A stretch of 64,000 nucleotides of DNA from Gamarada debralockiae (GCA_002803225.1 NXFV01002042.1:41330-105329); one strand, 5' to 3'. Shown: positions 1 through 11,859, counted from the first letter of the stretch. Numbers and translations: made by a program. The notes: generated by a model not told the origin, from the sequence alone.

Positions 1-3000
1 AAGGCGGGACTGTTCTTGTAAAGGCTTGTTGAAAGCCTTGGCTGACGATTATACGTTGCCTTCAACTCGAATTTCGTTCGAGTTTCCCCTTGTCATTGCT
101 GAGCGTTCGTTTCGACACTTTACCGCGACTTACACCATGTAATTATCGTCCCTCATCCATGTTGGACCTTCACATTCGCTCGAACCATATACTGGTTCCT
201 AGTACATACAATCTTGCGGCGCACATCATTACAACATCAGGATGATACGGACGAAACGACGGCAAGAGATGACGATTTTCCTCTTCTTGAATTCCGACAC
301 AAAAACACACAGGCTTGTTATACTTCACGACGTACGAAACAGGATACCATAAGATACAGCGACTGGGCAACCATCACGATTGACGCTGCTATGACTTCCT
401 TCTCCTTTTTAGGTTTTACCGGATGGGACTCCGGAATGGGCTGGTCTCTTATTACGTCCGAATCGGCCTTATTATACGTTCTGCTGGACCTCGACTAATT
501 TACGGATGGATGGCATTCATTTGGCATATCGGAGCCCGGATTGCCCCCCTTCTATATATCCCCTTCGAGCTCTCCCTGAACACCGTCGATCGTGAGCTTA
601 CGACTCCTCTTACCTTACTCGATGTCCTCGATTGCTTTCGACTTTCACCCGAAACGACGATTATATTCGACTTGGTTGCGATAGCGATGGAAAAATACTT
701 CACACCTGTACTCTAATAGCACCGTTCTGTTAATGCTGCATGTTTGCTTTCTGTTTCTTCCACTCCGAGTCACCCTCTCAGAGCTCTGTCACAAGGGTTT
801 TGCCGGGTCTTCTCGGTCGATAGTGGATTCCTGTCAGTTTGCTGTCATTGCCACCCTAGGCTGGGGTTTCTCAGGCCATACTTTTTACCTTTTCGTCCAG
901 GAGCGATGAGAGGGATGGACTTGAGATGCCTACGCGACTTGGGTTGGCTCTTCTGTTGCATGAATTGGGGAAGAAAACCGCACTTTGATTGTTCTGTCTG
1001 CTTGATAAGTTAATGTACTGCACATCATGGCGTCTAGGCTGCTTAATAGGGAAGGCTGGGCAATAATAGGATATCAGTTCTTGTGCACTCTGTCTCCCGT
1101 TCCCATTTCCGTGACTTGATCGATGTTTTGCGATTGATTGACTCCCACCCCTGCGGACGATATCAGCATCTGCGACAAGAGAAATATGTGGGGAGGCTCC
1201 TCGGTAGAGAAAGTTAAGATGTAGGGATAGAAAAGCTGGTACAGATGGGCTGTCAACACAGTGGGCAGCCGATGGCAATCTTCCTGCCTCCACACGACTT
1301 GTGGCACAAGTGACTGGATTCATCGTGACCTTGCGCTAACAAGAATTGTACAGCTTCGTTCTTAAATAGGAGCAGTAGACAGAGCAGAATCTCCTAGGTA
1401 TAGAACTGGGAGCCTGCAGAGTCTGTATCATCTCCGTTTGACAAGTGGCGAGAAGGGCCCAGTATCTGCGACTGTGGGAGCTGGGTCGGTAAGACTGGCA
1501 CCTCACACTGCGGAAATGATACCGGTACTTGCTGGAAGCAGTCGGCTCAGAGGGGGAGGCCTCAGCCGGGCGATGCAAACTTCCTGAAGTTAACCTCCAA
1601 GCCAGAGACTTGAGAAGAATCCCGGGGGGTGCATACTTCGGAGTCGCTGGAAGAGTACTTGGTGAGTTCGGTCTCTGTCTCCCTGGGAGATCTAATAGAG
1701 GGCTTTTTTACCACAGAGCTAGAAGTTCAGATTCGTTGTCGGTATATTGCGTCGGGATATCGACAGCGAGAATGGGGATGGCAACAATAATCATTTTCCA
1801 AGATGAGAAGGCCTCAGCGAGGGATTACCAGCCCAACCCAACATGCAAGATCTCCGCTCGCGGCTATCAACGACGGCATGTCTGCTTCAGGTCGTGACTC
1901 ACCTGCGCTTATGTTCTCCATCCGGAACTCGGTGAAATTGCAAGCTTGGTCTTGCCACGAGTTGCTACACTTCAAACAAGCTAGCCTCAAGCTACCTCTG
2001 GGACAGGTTTCTGTGAGTGCGACAAAACGAAAGATCCGTGATGATTGTGGATTTGAATGCTTGATTGAGCTCGGAATTCACAGCCCCTAACATGCTTCGA
2101 TCTCTTCAAACCGTTTGTTTGATAACATCTATAGCTAGGTAGAAGACGACTTCTTCGAGGTGATATCTTACCACAGGAAAGTGATGAGGGATGAGCTTCG
2201 AATTGAATCGGGATAAGGCAAAGTTCTTGGCGGATCGAACGTTGAAGCTCGTTGATGTGCACAAGGGGCGCCCCTGGGTTTGAGGCATTGGACGAATTGT
2301 TCATCGTGGAGGAGTATAAAGAGCACGTCTTTCGCAATGCTTTGGAGGATCATCTCTTCGCTGTCAAGCCTCACCGAGACAATATGTCTCTTTTTCCGAG
2401 TCGTACTCGGGGAGAGAGCGACGCAGTCTCGATGAGCTAAGGGCGACTTTTTTGGTCCGTCTTGAAGAAACAGAGGCTATGGAGCTGAGTTCTTGCCAGA
2501 GATCTGGATTCCAGATTCCGTTGTCAATATTTCTGTCGAGATATCAACGACCAGAATAGAAACGACGATGAAAACATCAGTTTTGGGTTTTCCTGCTCGG
2601 TTCTGCTGTTAGTCTTGAGTATTTCTTGTTTGGCTTCGAGGTAGCCTAATGGACTGTCCCCAGCTCCACACACAGGGATCTTTCCCTGGCAGATTATATC
2701 TGTTGCAGAGGTCATATTCAGGTTTGAACACCTCTCCCAAGAGCCCATTGTCCCACATCCCTTTTAACATACTAAACGTCACTCCTGCGAGCAGAGCTTT
2801 CAAGTTTCCCGCCCACGTCTCAGCTGCCACATTGAGATATTTGGCTAGGGGTCAAGGCCACGAATTCTTTTTGGAGGGTGATTTATGACTTTTGTGAAAT
2901 CTTCTGAGATGGTTACAGTCACTGCCGAAAAAGAAGCTGCTGGTAAGGCCCGGCAGATAAATTGGATGGATTGATAGTGATCTGTAGAACATGAAAATCC

Positions 3001-5900
3001 CCAGAACCTCAGATGCGCACAGATAGGTGACTGACCCGTAGGAAAGCATTCGAGGCTATGTTCCAGTGGATCACCTACTTCGGGAGACATCTCCCGGAGA
3101 CCAGTATCCTGTGATCGGGAAGTAAGTCTTCCTCATTCTTTCTCCAGTAAAACCATCAACAGCGAGATAGAAAACGACAGTGATAGGTCTCTCGACAATG
3201 ACAATACTGCAAATTCCCTTGCTTCATTCAAAGGATTCAGCCCCCACCTACTTCCACCTGTAAGATTGAGATTGTAATTCGGATTGAATAGCTACTAGTG
3301 CGTGGGCCATGAGATTTCTCCAAGGATTGTCGAGATTCGCTTGGAAGAAAAGATGTTCGATTGCGAGTTGATTCTGAATATATAGATTGGATTTTACGGT
3401 CTCTTTGAAGAAGTGCGGAGGGAAAAAAAGGAAGGGAGGGATCCTCTTCATTATCGCCGTCGACCAAATCGTCCTTCATCGTTGAAATTTCCAACAGCTC
3501 CTACGCATTCACCAGCTCTGAAACTCGAAACATGTTCCTCACAAGTGTATCCTGCCCGAAAAGGGCAGGGGGGTGTCATTTAAGTAGAGCCATCTCGAAC
3601 ACACATGAGAATTGCAAATCATCGTCCTCCCCCGAAGCTTCGAAGCATGTTTTCAAAACCTTCCGCCTAATGAGCACGTCAGTTTGCCAGCCCCGAACTC
3701 TTCTAACAAAACACTTGCGTGGCGAGAATTTACAACCCCTCCATGTCCACAAACTGGCACTCTACAGGCCGCTCAGCAAGGATTGACAGCGAGAATGGGG
3801 ACGTCGACGATAAACTCCCTAACAACCACAATTCACCCAGCTGCCGAATAGTGGAAAGCGAGCGTGAACGTCAAGGTGGGAATGGGAGGAAGGACGCAAT
3901 GCCAACGGGGGACGGGGTTGGGTATAGTAGAGATCGATGGTGGCTTCACTCTCAAAGAAGACTACGGATTAACGGTTTTGAAATTGAAGGGTTTGAGGAA
4001 GAGTGAAGGTAATAAATATGGAGGAGGGAAGGGGTATTTCTCTTGGCTTTGGAAGTCGAATCGACACTATCGCAAACCTTGGTCGCTTGAAAGACTCCAG
4101 AAGTTCCTTGGTTCCTTGCTTCATCAAGAGTCTGCGTCTCCTCCACAGCAACCCCCCTCCCCCTCCCCCATCCCTTGAAAGGTGGGTTTGATTCGGGAAT
4201 TAACAAGCACACAAAAATCAAGAAATGAAGAATACTATAAACAGTCCTACGAAGGCAAGCGGCATGGAAATTCGTCCATTTTTCAAAATGCCGGGAACCT
4301 CAAAATCTCCGCATGTGCGCGACTTTATATTAAATGCAAATATTATCAGAGGCCTTTTATTTTCAAGCTTATATGAAATTATAAAAGTAAATGTATCTTT
4401 TATGCGACATTTAAATCAATCTAATTGATATTGTAATTATAAAATAATTATTCTTACACCTCTACGAATCTTAGATTTTTTCGCTTATTTGAAAATTGAC
4501 GAATTTTCATGTCTTCGTACTTCAAAGCCATCACCGCTACAGATCAAACATTTGACCTCCTTCTGTTGTAGCTATTTCAGACCATTGGCTGAACACCAAG
4601 AAGATCTTCAACCATCGGACTCGGCGCTCCCTCAGTTACTCAGCACTAGCAGATGGAGGGGAAGGCTCGAAGATATCAAAATGGAGACCAGGGGACTCCA
4701 GGAGGGAGCTCGCAGAGAGCCGAAGACGAAGATCTGAGACTTTGCCTACCTATCTCTCGGTGTGTTCTGTCGAAGATCAACAGCTAGAAGCAGAGCAACG
4801 GCAATAAATTCTTCGATAACGGTATTTTTACAACTGATGAGTGGAAACGGTCTGGAAGTGGGGCGTGTGGGGCTGCGATTTGAAGGGGGAAGACACAGCT
4901 GCTATGGAGCATAGGCTTGAGTTGAAGGGAGTGATAGCAGCCTGGTTGCAATAGTTTGAAGGTCAGTTATCGAATCGTTGTTTGTGGTTACAGGAGAAGA
5001 AGGTCAGTCAATAAATAGTCACAACTAAAGGAAAAGCATCAATCCGCCTCAGATCCCGACACTAAATTTAAATCTCAACCGCTTAAATTTCAACACTTGC
5101 TATCATCCGAAATCTTATATTTTGCAACCTGTGAGTTTCTCTGCCTAAGCAGCAGACTTCTTGGGATTTAAAGTGGATTGCAATCCTCTCTTCAACACAA
5201 GGAAGGGTTGGTTCGTCAACCTCGCGAAAGGAGAGGGGGTGAGAGGAGGGCCAAACCAAACATAATCCCATTCATGTGTACCCGCCTAGCTTTCCCTTAC
5301 CTCAAAATCTGGATGTCTAGAAATAGGGATGTGGAAAATCTTTCTTTCGAACAACCGACAACAGAAATGGAACAACGACGACAATTCTTCGATGACAACA
5401 GTACTCCGGACCACCACCTGCCAAGGGCGAGAAATGCACCGGAATGCCGACTTGGGAGATGCAGGAATGTACTTCGCACCTTGGAAAGAGGGCTGTATAC
5501 CTCCACACTTGGGGAAGGAGCCTACGAAGGCCCATGGCAATCTGGACCAATACCTGGGTATGAGTCAAAGCTGTGGAATTCTCATTATGAAGAAATCGCG
5601 ATAATTTATAAGGTGGTGAGATGTGATGGGGTGTTGGGACTCTTCTGGATGTCTCCCATTGACTGAAGGGATTTGGAAGTAGACGTTGAAGAAAGGCCAT
5701 GCAAAAAGAAGGGAAATATGGTAAGACGTCTCTATTTGAAGGCTACACGCTTGATATCCATAGTTGTAGCCATCGCCACAAGTGCCACCCTTCAGTGACA
5801 GCCAACAAACTAACGCCAAGACCAGGAGCCACCTATTCAACGCACGAAAAAGACCGCCCATATGTGTCTCCTAGGTATCCCAGCGTAAGTTCGTCGTCTT
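1..5900. other. gene-poor region with diverged repeats
   Basis: I see no convincing protein-coding gene in this stretch. Open frames are short, overlap on both strands and resemble no family I know. A short motif recurs near 1758, 2538, 3157, 3785, 4775 and 5380. In one frame it reads like D-I-(D/N)-S-E-N-G/N-D. The copies near 1735 and 2515 are similar over about 70 bp. An AT-rich patch lies at about 4310-4490. The region looks like decayed, duplicated sequence, possibly a degenerate gene family; this is inference. Confidence 0.4.
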
Positions 5901-6009
5901 ACATCGTTTTGTTTTCTCCCAACTCCAACTCCACCGCTTTCAATCAATCCAATTCAAACGCCCACACTGCCTTCCCTTCCCTTCCCCAATCCCAAGTCCG
6001 AGCCCAGCA

Positions 6010-8258
6010 TCAGGTCTTCCGCCGTCTCTTAATCGGACTCCCCAAACCCCCATTCGACTGCACTTCCTCCACTCCTTCCTCTTTCAGTTTGGGCGTCCCT
6101 ACCTCACTGCTCCCCGCGGTCTCAACAATCCTTCCGCCATCACCCGCACCATCCATACCCACATCAAAGTGGCTCTCTCCAACGCCCATGCTCTGATCTC
6201 CAAAGTTGACATAATCGAAGCTGCCGCCACCTCCACCAAGTGGACTGCTGCTGTTGTAGAATGCGCCGGTATCTAAGAACTGATCGAGATCAAGATTTGA
6301 GTTTGAAGGGTCAGATGCGTCGTTACCGTTAAAATAGCTGCCGTCTGTATGTAAGCCGGGGATAGAGCCGGAAGGGGAAAGAGGTTCGATGGACGCGCGA
6401 AGGTTGTCAATTCGTGCGTCTTGACTGGCTTGCATGCGTACCAGCTCGTCGATCTCCGCTTGCGTATAGCCAAGATCTTCCAAGCTAGGAGGTTGTGGTG
6501 GGGTCGGGGAGACTAGGGCGTTGTTGCTGCCAGGCGCAGAAGACGTGTTGGCCATGAGGCTGAGCATATTGGAGCGTTCATCGGAAGTAAGTGGCGAATT
6601 GCCGTTCGCAGTCTGGTAGTGTGAGAGCACCTCCGGGAATTCCATTTTATGGTCGTTGGGAAGGGCAAGGGCGTTGGTATTGTTGATGATGTTCATCATG
6701 CCTTGTTGGGGCAACGGGGTTTCGGCTTCCATCTTCATTTGCGTTGTGTCTGAGGGGGGTTCGAAGAGCTCTTCGACGGTATCGGGGCGGGGAGTGGTGC
6801 TTTGTGAATAGCTCTGAGTTTGCGGTGTTGGAGATGGGGAAACAAGGTTAGCTCCGCCGCCGGCGCTGGGTGGTGCCATGAGGAGACGTTGATTTCGGCG
6901 TCGAGGACTTAGACTGCCGGGGTGTTGCTGTTGTTGCTGATTTGATAGATCACCCATATCGACGACGTTGCCTTGTTGCTGCTGTTGGTCTTGAGGGATA
7001 CCGTTTGCAAACATTTGAGCGATATTTTGTGGGCCGAGGCCTTGGCCGTCCAAACTCCGGTTGTATACTGTAGCGAGAAAGGTTAAAATGGCATTGATTG
7101 AGTTCTCGTGTCGATCGTGCAAGGTTTGGAAAGCAACCGCTTGTTGGTAGAGTTGGTTGTGGTCTTTCCGCAATCGAGCGATGGCATTCGAAATGGCGCC
7201 TTGTTGCTTCTGAATATCTGCAAGTTGACTCTGTACAACTGCCATCTCCCGTCTTTGAAGAGGACCGGATTCAGGAGCGGCCGAAATCGCTCGGGAGGCA
7301 TGGGCGTTGTTCGTATAGCCTGCACCGTAGACCTCCTCAACGCCATCTGCTCCGTCCCCATCGCTGTCATTCTCATGCCCCTCCTCACCCTTGATCCTCT
7401 TGCTCTTGGATTTGCTTGTACCACCTTTCGGCTTGTTGATGAGCCAGAGCAAATTGGGATGGTTGCGTTTGAAGTATGGGTTGTAATATTCGCTGGGACT
7501 CTTATTCTTCCGTTCGCTGGCCTTCATCGAGTTGTCGGAAAGCCCAACCCGCTTGTGAAAGCCGTACATATTCAACTGTCGAACGAATGATGCATAATTG
7601 TTGTGCTTGAATAACTCTGGGATCAAGGTCTTAGCAAACTCATCCTCGTCCAAGACAATAAACGAATCGCCTCGATCTGACCATCGGATGAGCTCTGTAT
7701 TCTTTCCATCGTCGAGGAAACTAAAGAAAGATAAGTTAGCAAACAGGAGTCGAAAGCGAGAGACAGCGACGCTTACCTGCTTAGTTTCTGCACAAACGGC
7801 GGGATTTGCTTTCGCTTCGATTGTGCTTCTCTCTTGGCCACCGCAGCCCTCTCCTCAAGCAACTCGATATTATCGTTCTCCTCCATTAATCCGTTAGCGC
7901 TCTGCGGATCAAGTATTGAGTCGTCTCCGAACTGGCCACCCCACTGATCACCCGAATTATCGTGTGTCATGCGCTGTGCTGTTGGAACGAGTTGTCGGTT
8001 GATGGGTCGGCGAGCCAGTTGTGTCGAAGGTGCTCCGACGGATTGATCGTACTGCGCTTGGGTCATAGCCGTGTTGCCTCCGTAGTTATTCATATTGTAC
8101 GCAGCGGCGGGGTCAGTATATCCTGTGTTCTCGGCACCTTGACTCCATCGCAGATAGTCTGCTTGGGTAGGTGAAGTGAATGCTTGCTGCATTTGTGACG
8201 TCTGTACAGTTGGCGGGGATCCAGGTGCTGGTCGCTTCCGGGGGTTGCTTGGAGGCAT
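6010..8258 (-). CDS. hsf1: heat shock transcription factor (HSF family)
   Basis: Nuclear activator that binds heat-shock elements (repeats of nGAAn) as a trimer. Two exons: 8258 (or 8270) down to 7777, and 7720 to 6010. The intron 7776-7721 (56 nt) has GTAAGC and TTTAG ends. Counted from 8270 the product is 734 aa; ATG 8258 gives 730 aa and begins MPPSNPRKRPAPG, which I prefer. The winged-helix HSF DNA-binding domain spans roughly residues 155-262, with the signature FVRQLNMYGFHK and the wing/helix PYFKRNHPNLLWLI. The intron falls inside this domain, restoring QKLSSFLDDGKN. A heptad-rich coiled coil for trimerisation (HR-A/B type) lies at about 318-385. The C-terminal half is low-complexity, rich in Q, N, S, P and G with acidic patches, as expected for activation regions. 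Family assignment is secure; target genes cannot be inferred. Confidence 0.95.
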
Positions 8259-8270
8259 AGAAACGTACAT

Positions 8271-9418
8271 TCGACGATGAAGTTGCGGTCAAGAAGCACT
8301 CGTGCGGGTATGTGGACAGTCTCGTAGCCGTCGATGAAGGAATATCGTGACAGTCCTGGTCGAGGCTGACGGCAGCCTTCCTAGCCGCTTCAGGCGCCCT
8401 TATCTGCAACAATAACCTCGACTCGTATTCTCTCCACTTGTCTGTATTCTGCCGTGGTTTGTTTGATTGCTTATTGATCGCGAAAATTCTGGTTTGAGCC
8501 GAAGATGAACAGGTCGTACTGGCAAATGTAGCAGGTAGGCCAGTTGGATGCTTTAAATGTGTGTTGATCCTGAAAGGGGAGACCGCCACTGGATGCTAGA
8601 TGTGTTTAGGGCCTTCTAAAGCGCTTCTATTGTCGTAGACAAAGATCTGAGACTGGAGATGCGAATAACTCGTTGTCGCTAGGTCAATGCGGGCAGTTCG
8701 GGATGCTGCAGCACGATATTCTTTGGGGTGGCGGCACTTGAGGTGGATTTCAAGTTCTCTTTCAAGGCTTTGACGTCAATTTCAAGGTTTGACAGGTCTT
8801 CAAGTGATTGGGAGTTGATTCATGGTGTTCGTATATGCAACGAGGGTCGTTTTAGTGGGTTGGATACGTCGTTGTTCGTGTTGTATGATGGAATGATTCT
8901 GATATGATTGTGATATGTTTTTTCAACGGTCAGCGATTCGAGGCTCGGAATTTTGAACCGGTTGGTCATCGCTTATCCGCCAATCATATTTCGACTCTCG
9001 TCCGCGGCAAGGCTGAGGCCGGAGCCTTATGAGTCTTGCCGGCCTTGAGGCGTTATTATTGAACCGACCCCGATGCGGTTGGGTGTTGTTTTTTGAAGTC
9101 AAAAGAACCTATGTGAAAGAAGAAATTGGCATTGTTGATCATCTGATGATAAAGTAAAACCTGGTAGCAAAAGATTCTGATCAACTTCTATATCTTTAAT
9201 GGCCAGCTTTATGATTTCTCATTCATATGGCTGTCAAGCAATTGATCACGCTGTGTGAACTTCTTATGATGTTGGGTAGGGTCTTTGATTCTGGGAAATA
9301 AAGTATGCCCATCCGGCCCCTTAGCCCCGGCCCAATGCCACCCCATTTACTTCTCGAGGCAAGATTATTCTCATTGAGATGTTCTCCAAAGAGACCACAT
9401 CCTTATCCAGCCATGAAA
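8271..9418. other. intergenic, upstream of hsf1
   Basis: About 1.15 kb between the hsf1 start and the 3' end of the cyclophilin gene. Several TTCAAG repeats lie at 8748-8812, and a perfect palindromic CRE-like site sits among them (annotated separately). A GC-richer palindromic patch with GCCGGA and GCCGGC lies near 9008-9045. No gene seen. Confidence 0.4.
8771..8778. promoter_or_regulatory. CRE-like palindrome TGACGTCA upstream of hsf1
   Basis: A perfect 8-bp ATF/CREB (bZIP) consensus about 510 bp upstream of the hsf1 start. It sits within a cluster of TTCAAG repeats. Occupancy is unknown; an 8-mer can arise by chance. Confidence 0.35.
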
Positions 9419-11029
9419 TCACTTAGCACCCCTCCCCGCCAGCGCAGAACTCCTAGCAAACTTCTCATTCCTCGCCTGATCCCAAGCCCTTCCACTTCCG
9501 CTCATGCCAGCCTTCGCTTCTCTCTGAGCCCTCATCTCCTCCTTCAACGTCCTCGCCTTCTCCCTGGGATCAATAACCACCAACTCATCCTCAGCCTTCT
9601 TCCTATAACTCAGATCCTTGCCTAGCTTATCCTCCTTAAATGACAGGGCATGAGACATCCAGCCAATACCATCATCCTCATCCTCCTCTCCTTCTCTGTC
9701 TTGCGCATCCCATTTCTTACACGACTGGCAATTCGCTATGAAATGTAGATCGCAAAGAGCGGCTTCTTCATCATCGTCTGCTTCTCCGTTTTTGGTTTTG
9801 TCACCGTCTGGTTTGGAGGTGGGCTTCGTTTCTTTCTCTGGTGGTGCCTGCTCGAGCTTGGAACGGAAGGCTTTCAGGATATCTAGGGCTTTTTGATCGC
9901 TTGCCGATGTATTGTTGTGTGCGCCCCTCTTTCGTGCGCGTACGGATGTTGAAGGTATCATGTCCTCCAAGGCCGATTTCTTCTTTTCCTTCACAGGCGC
10001 AATTTGGACGTTGCGCTTCATGGAAGCTTTAAGTTCTGCTATTTGCGCATTCGTTCGATCCAGTAAGGATGACACTTTTTGTACAGGCTCTGGCGATGAT
10101 GAGGGTTCTCGTTCGACGTTCGCTGCTCGATTTGGGATAGATTTCGTGGGAGCTGGAGTAGGTTCGGGTGATGATTCGACAGATACTGGTTTCGTGACCC
10201 TCTTCTTGATCTCCTTCGCAGCCTTTGGTTTCGGCGCCGGCTCAGATTCCTCATTATCCATAACAACCCTCGTATCAAACTTCGTCTTCTTCAACACCGG
10301 CTCCTCCTCTCCCTCCCCATCTTCCCCAAAACTCAGCAACTGCTTCCCCGCCTTCCTCTTCTTCTTTTTCTCCGGCCCCTTCTCCCTCACAACCTCTGCG
10401 ACCCTAACCCTCTTCACCATATCCTTAAACGGATTAACCAGGACCTCTACCCCCGTAATCTTCACTGGATAAACCGGCCTCTCACTCCCCTCAGCAACCT
10501 CCATCTCCCCCATCCTAGCAACATTATAAATCGTCTCCCCCTCCACGCGCCCAAATAGCGTGTTCTTCCCCTGTAACTCCGGCGTATTACCCAGAGTAAT
10601 GAAGAACTGACTCCCATTCGTCCCTTCCGAGCCTTCATTCGCCATCCCCAACAAACCCCTCCTATTATATTTCAACCTGCTATGAAATTCATCCTTAAAC
10701 CCGACTCCCCTCTCCCCCGCATTCGCACCCTTGCGATCTTCCATAGGCCAAATCCCGCCTTCCTCCCTGGGCTCTGAAAATGCGCCGCCATCATAGATAC
10801 TTTCGCCGCCATTCCCAGTACCGGTTGGATCGCCGCCTTGGAGAATGAAACCGGGGATTAGTCGGTGGAAGATCGTGTTATCGTAGTAGCCATCGAGACA
10901 GTGTTGGAGGAAATTTCGGGACGTGAGGGGCGTTTGTTGTGCGAAGAGCTCGAGGGAGATGTCGCCGGAGGTTGTGTGGAGGATGCAGGAAGCGGTAGGT
11001 TGGGGTTCGAGGTTGTAGAGGGAGGACAT
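9419..11029 (-). CDS. cwc27: spliceosome-associated cyclophilin CWC27
   Basis: Cyclophilin-type protein associated with the activated spliceosome (NineTeen-complex/Bact stage in yeast and human). Single exon. I take the ATG at 11029 (MSSLYNLEPQPTASC), 9 codons inside the longest frame, giving 536 aa. The cyclophilin domain covers about residues 5-205, with FHRLIPGFILQGGDPTGTG and GSQFFITLG. The C-terminal 330 aa is charged, Lys/Glu/Pro-rich and coiled-coil-like, typical of CWC27. The residue matching Trp121 of human cyclophilin A is Glu (PELQGKNTLFGRV). Human CWC27 has the same change and is regarded as catalytically inactive, so this is probably a peptide-binding scaffold rather than an isomerase. 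It lies beside the U6 snRNA gene, presumably by chance. Confidence 0.93.
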   Translation of the reverse strand: MSSLYNLEPQPTASCILHTTSGDISLELFAQQTPLTSRNFLQHCLDGYYDNTIFHRLIPGFILQGGDPTGTGNGGESIYDGGAFSEPREEGGIWPMEDRKGANAGERGVGFKDEFHSRLKYNRRGLLGMANEGSEGTNGSQFFITLGNTPELQGKNTLFGRVEGETIYNVARMGEMEVAEGSERPVYPVKITGVEVLVNPFKDMVKRVRVAEVVREKGPEKKKKRKAGKQLLSFGEDGEGEEEPVLKKTKFDTRVVMDNEESEPAPKPKAAKEIKKRVTKPVSVESSPEPTPAPTKSIPNRAANVEREPSSSPEPVQKVSSLLDRTNAQIAELKASMKRNVQIAPVKEKKKSALEDMIPSTSVRARKRGAHNNTSASDQKALDILKAFRSKLEQAPPEKETKPTSKPDGDKTKNGEADDDEEAALCDLHFIANCQSCKKWDAQDREGEEDEDDGIGWMSHALSFKEDKLGKDLSYRKKAEDELVVIDPREKARTLKEEMRAQREAKAGMSGSGRAWDQARNEKFARSSALAGRGAK

Positions 11030-11612
11030 CTTGATGGGCTTGAGGGAGGCCTGCAAGTTAATGAGGCCTGGAAGTGAAAGGGGTCGGAGATTGAGATGTC
11101 GTTTGAGTTTGAGTAGTTCACTTATGTTCTGGTGTTTGAACCTTCAAATTTGTCTGTAGGCCTGAGGCTGAAATCGGAAAATCGCCAGCATCGCGTGGGG
11201 CAGTCTCAATCAACGTCGATACCCAAGTAATTGTTGAAAACGAAGTAAAGAAGTAAAAACGCGGGGGTGACATTTTATTCACTCTCAAAGAGACCAATTC
11301 ATTCATTCAAACTGGAGAAGGGCTTGGGTGTCTTCTAGTGGATTTCAGCATCATCAAGGCAAAGCGACTCAATCGCGAGTCCTCCCGCGGCTCTGTCACG
11401 CCCACTACGCAGGGAGGATCTGACAGCTCTTTCTCTTTCTTGTTCTCTCACTTCCACGAATCTTGGAATATCTCTCTCGACTCTCTCCGTTGTGATTAGG
11501 CCAGCATCCTATCGTACGGCCCCAGCCTTCACACCCTGTTGTCTTAGGTAATGGCACGTGACTGATTATTTTTCGCTTAAGGGTTGAAAAAAAAGTTGAT
11601 AAAAAAAAAACC

Positions 11613-11620
11613 AAAAAAAA
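11613..11620 (-). terminator. Pol III terminator of U6 (T8)
   Basis: A run of eight A on the plus strand reads TTTTTTTT on the U6 strand, directly after the exon 3 sequence GAAGCTACCAA. Further T runs (T10 and T8) follow at 11601-11592 and 11594-11586 or so, and could act as back-up terminators. Confidence 0.8.
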
Positions 11621-11824
11621 TTGGTAGCTTCTCTTTGATTGAGCGTGTCCTAGGATAGATTAGTATTTTCATATCACATTTTGTATATTAGTTTCACTCA
11701 CATCCTTAGTGCAGGGGCCATGCTAATCTTCTCTGTATCGTTTCCTGCGAACACGTTAGTTTGGGGATGTTTGTAAATCTTTTGGCGAGTGAAACTTACA
11801 AATTGACCAAATGCCCGAAGGCAG
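11613..11824 (-). ncRNA. U6: U6 spliceosomal snRNA gene with two introns
   Basis: U6 forms the catalytic core of the spliceosome. Exon 1 (11824-11800) holds the 5' stem-loop TGCCTTCGGGCA and ends GGTCAATTT. Exon 2 (11744-11702) runs GAAACGATACAGAGAAG through GGCCCCTGC to AAGGAT and contains the ACAGAGA and AGC boxes and most of the internal stem-loop. Exon 3 (11649-11613) starts GACACGC and ends in T8. Intron 1 (11799-11745, 55 nt) has GTAAGT, branch CTAAC and GCAG. Intron 2 (11701-11650, 52 nt) has GTGAGT, branch TACTAAT and CTAG. Joining the exons restores the conserved U6 sequence without gaps, giving an RNA of about 105 nt. Relative to yeast U6 the introns lie between U38/G39 and U80/G81. 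One extra nucleotide sits in the stem-loop tip (GCACTAAGG). Introns in U6 are known in fission yeast and other fungi. The exact 5' end is uncertain by a few nt. Confidence 0.95.
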
Positions 11825-11841
11825 AATTTTTTCAACTTAAT

Positions 11842-11853
11842 TTAATATATTAA
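11842..11853 (-). promoter_or_regulatory. TATA-like box of the U6 gene
   Basis: The palindrome TTAATATATTAA lies about 18-29 bp upstream of the inferred U6 5' end. A TATA element near this position is normal for Pol III U6 promoters in fungi. I found no convincing B box; the GTGTTCGCAG at the end of intron 1 is only a weak match. Confidence 0.6.
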
Positions 11854-11859
11854 CCTAGT

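Noticed and set aside
5565..5861. Minus-strand frame with a hydrophobic, signal-like start
   Set aside because: No downstream domain, no convincing splice extension, and it lies in the repeat-like region; probably chance.
9912..10472. 186-codon plus-strand frame over CWC27
   Set aside because: Antisense of the charged CWC27 tail; Ser/Phe-rich composition is the expected complement of Lys/Glu codons.
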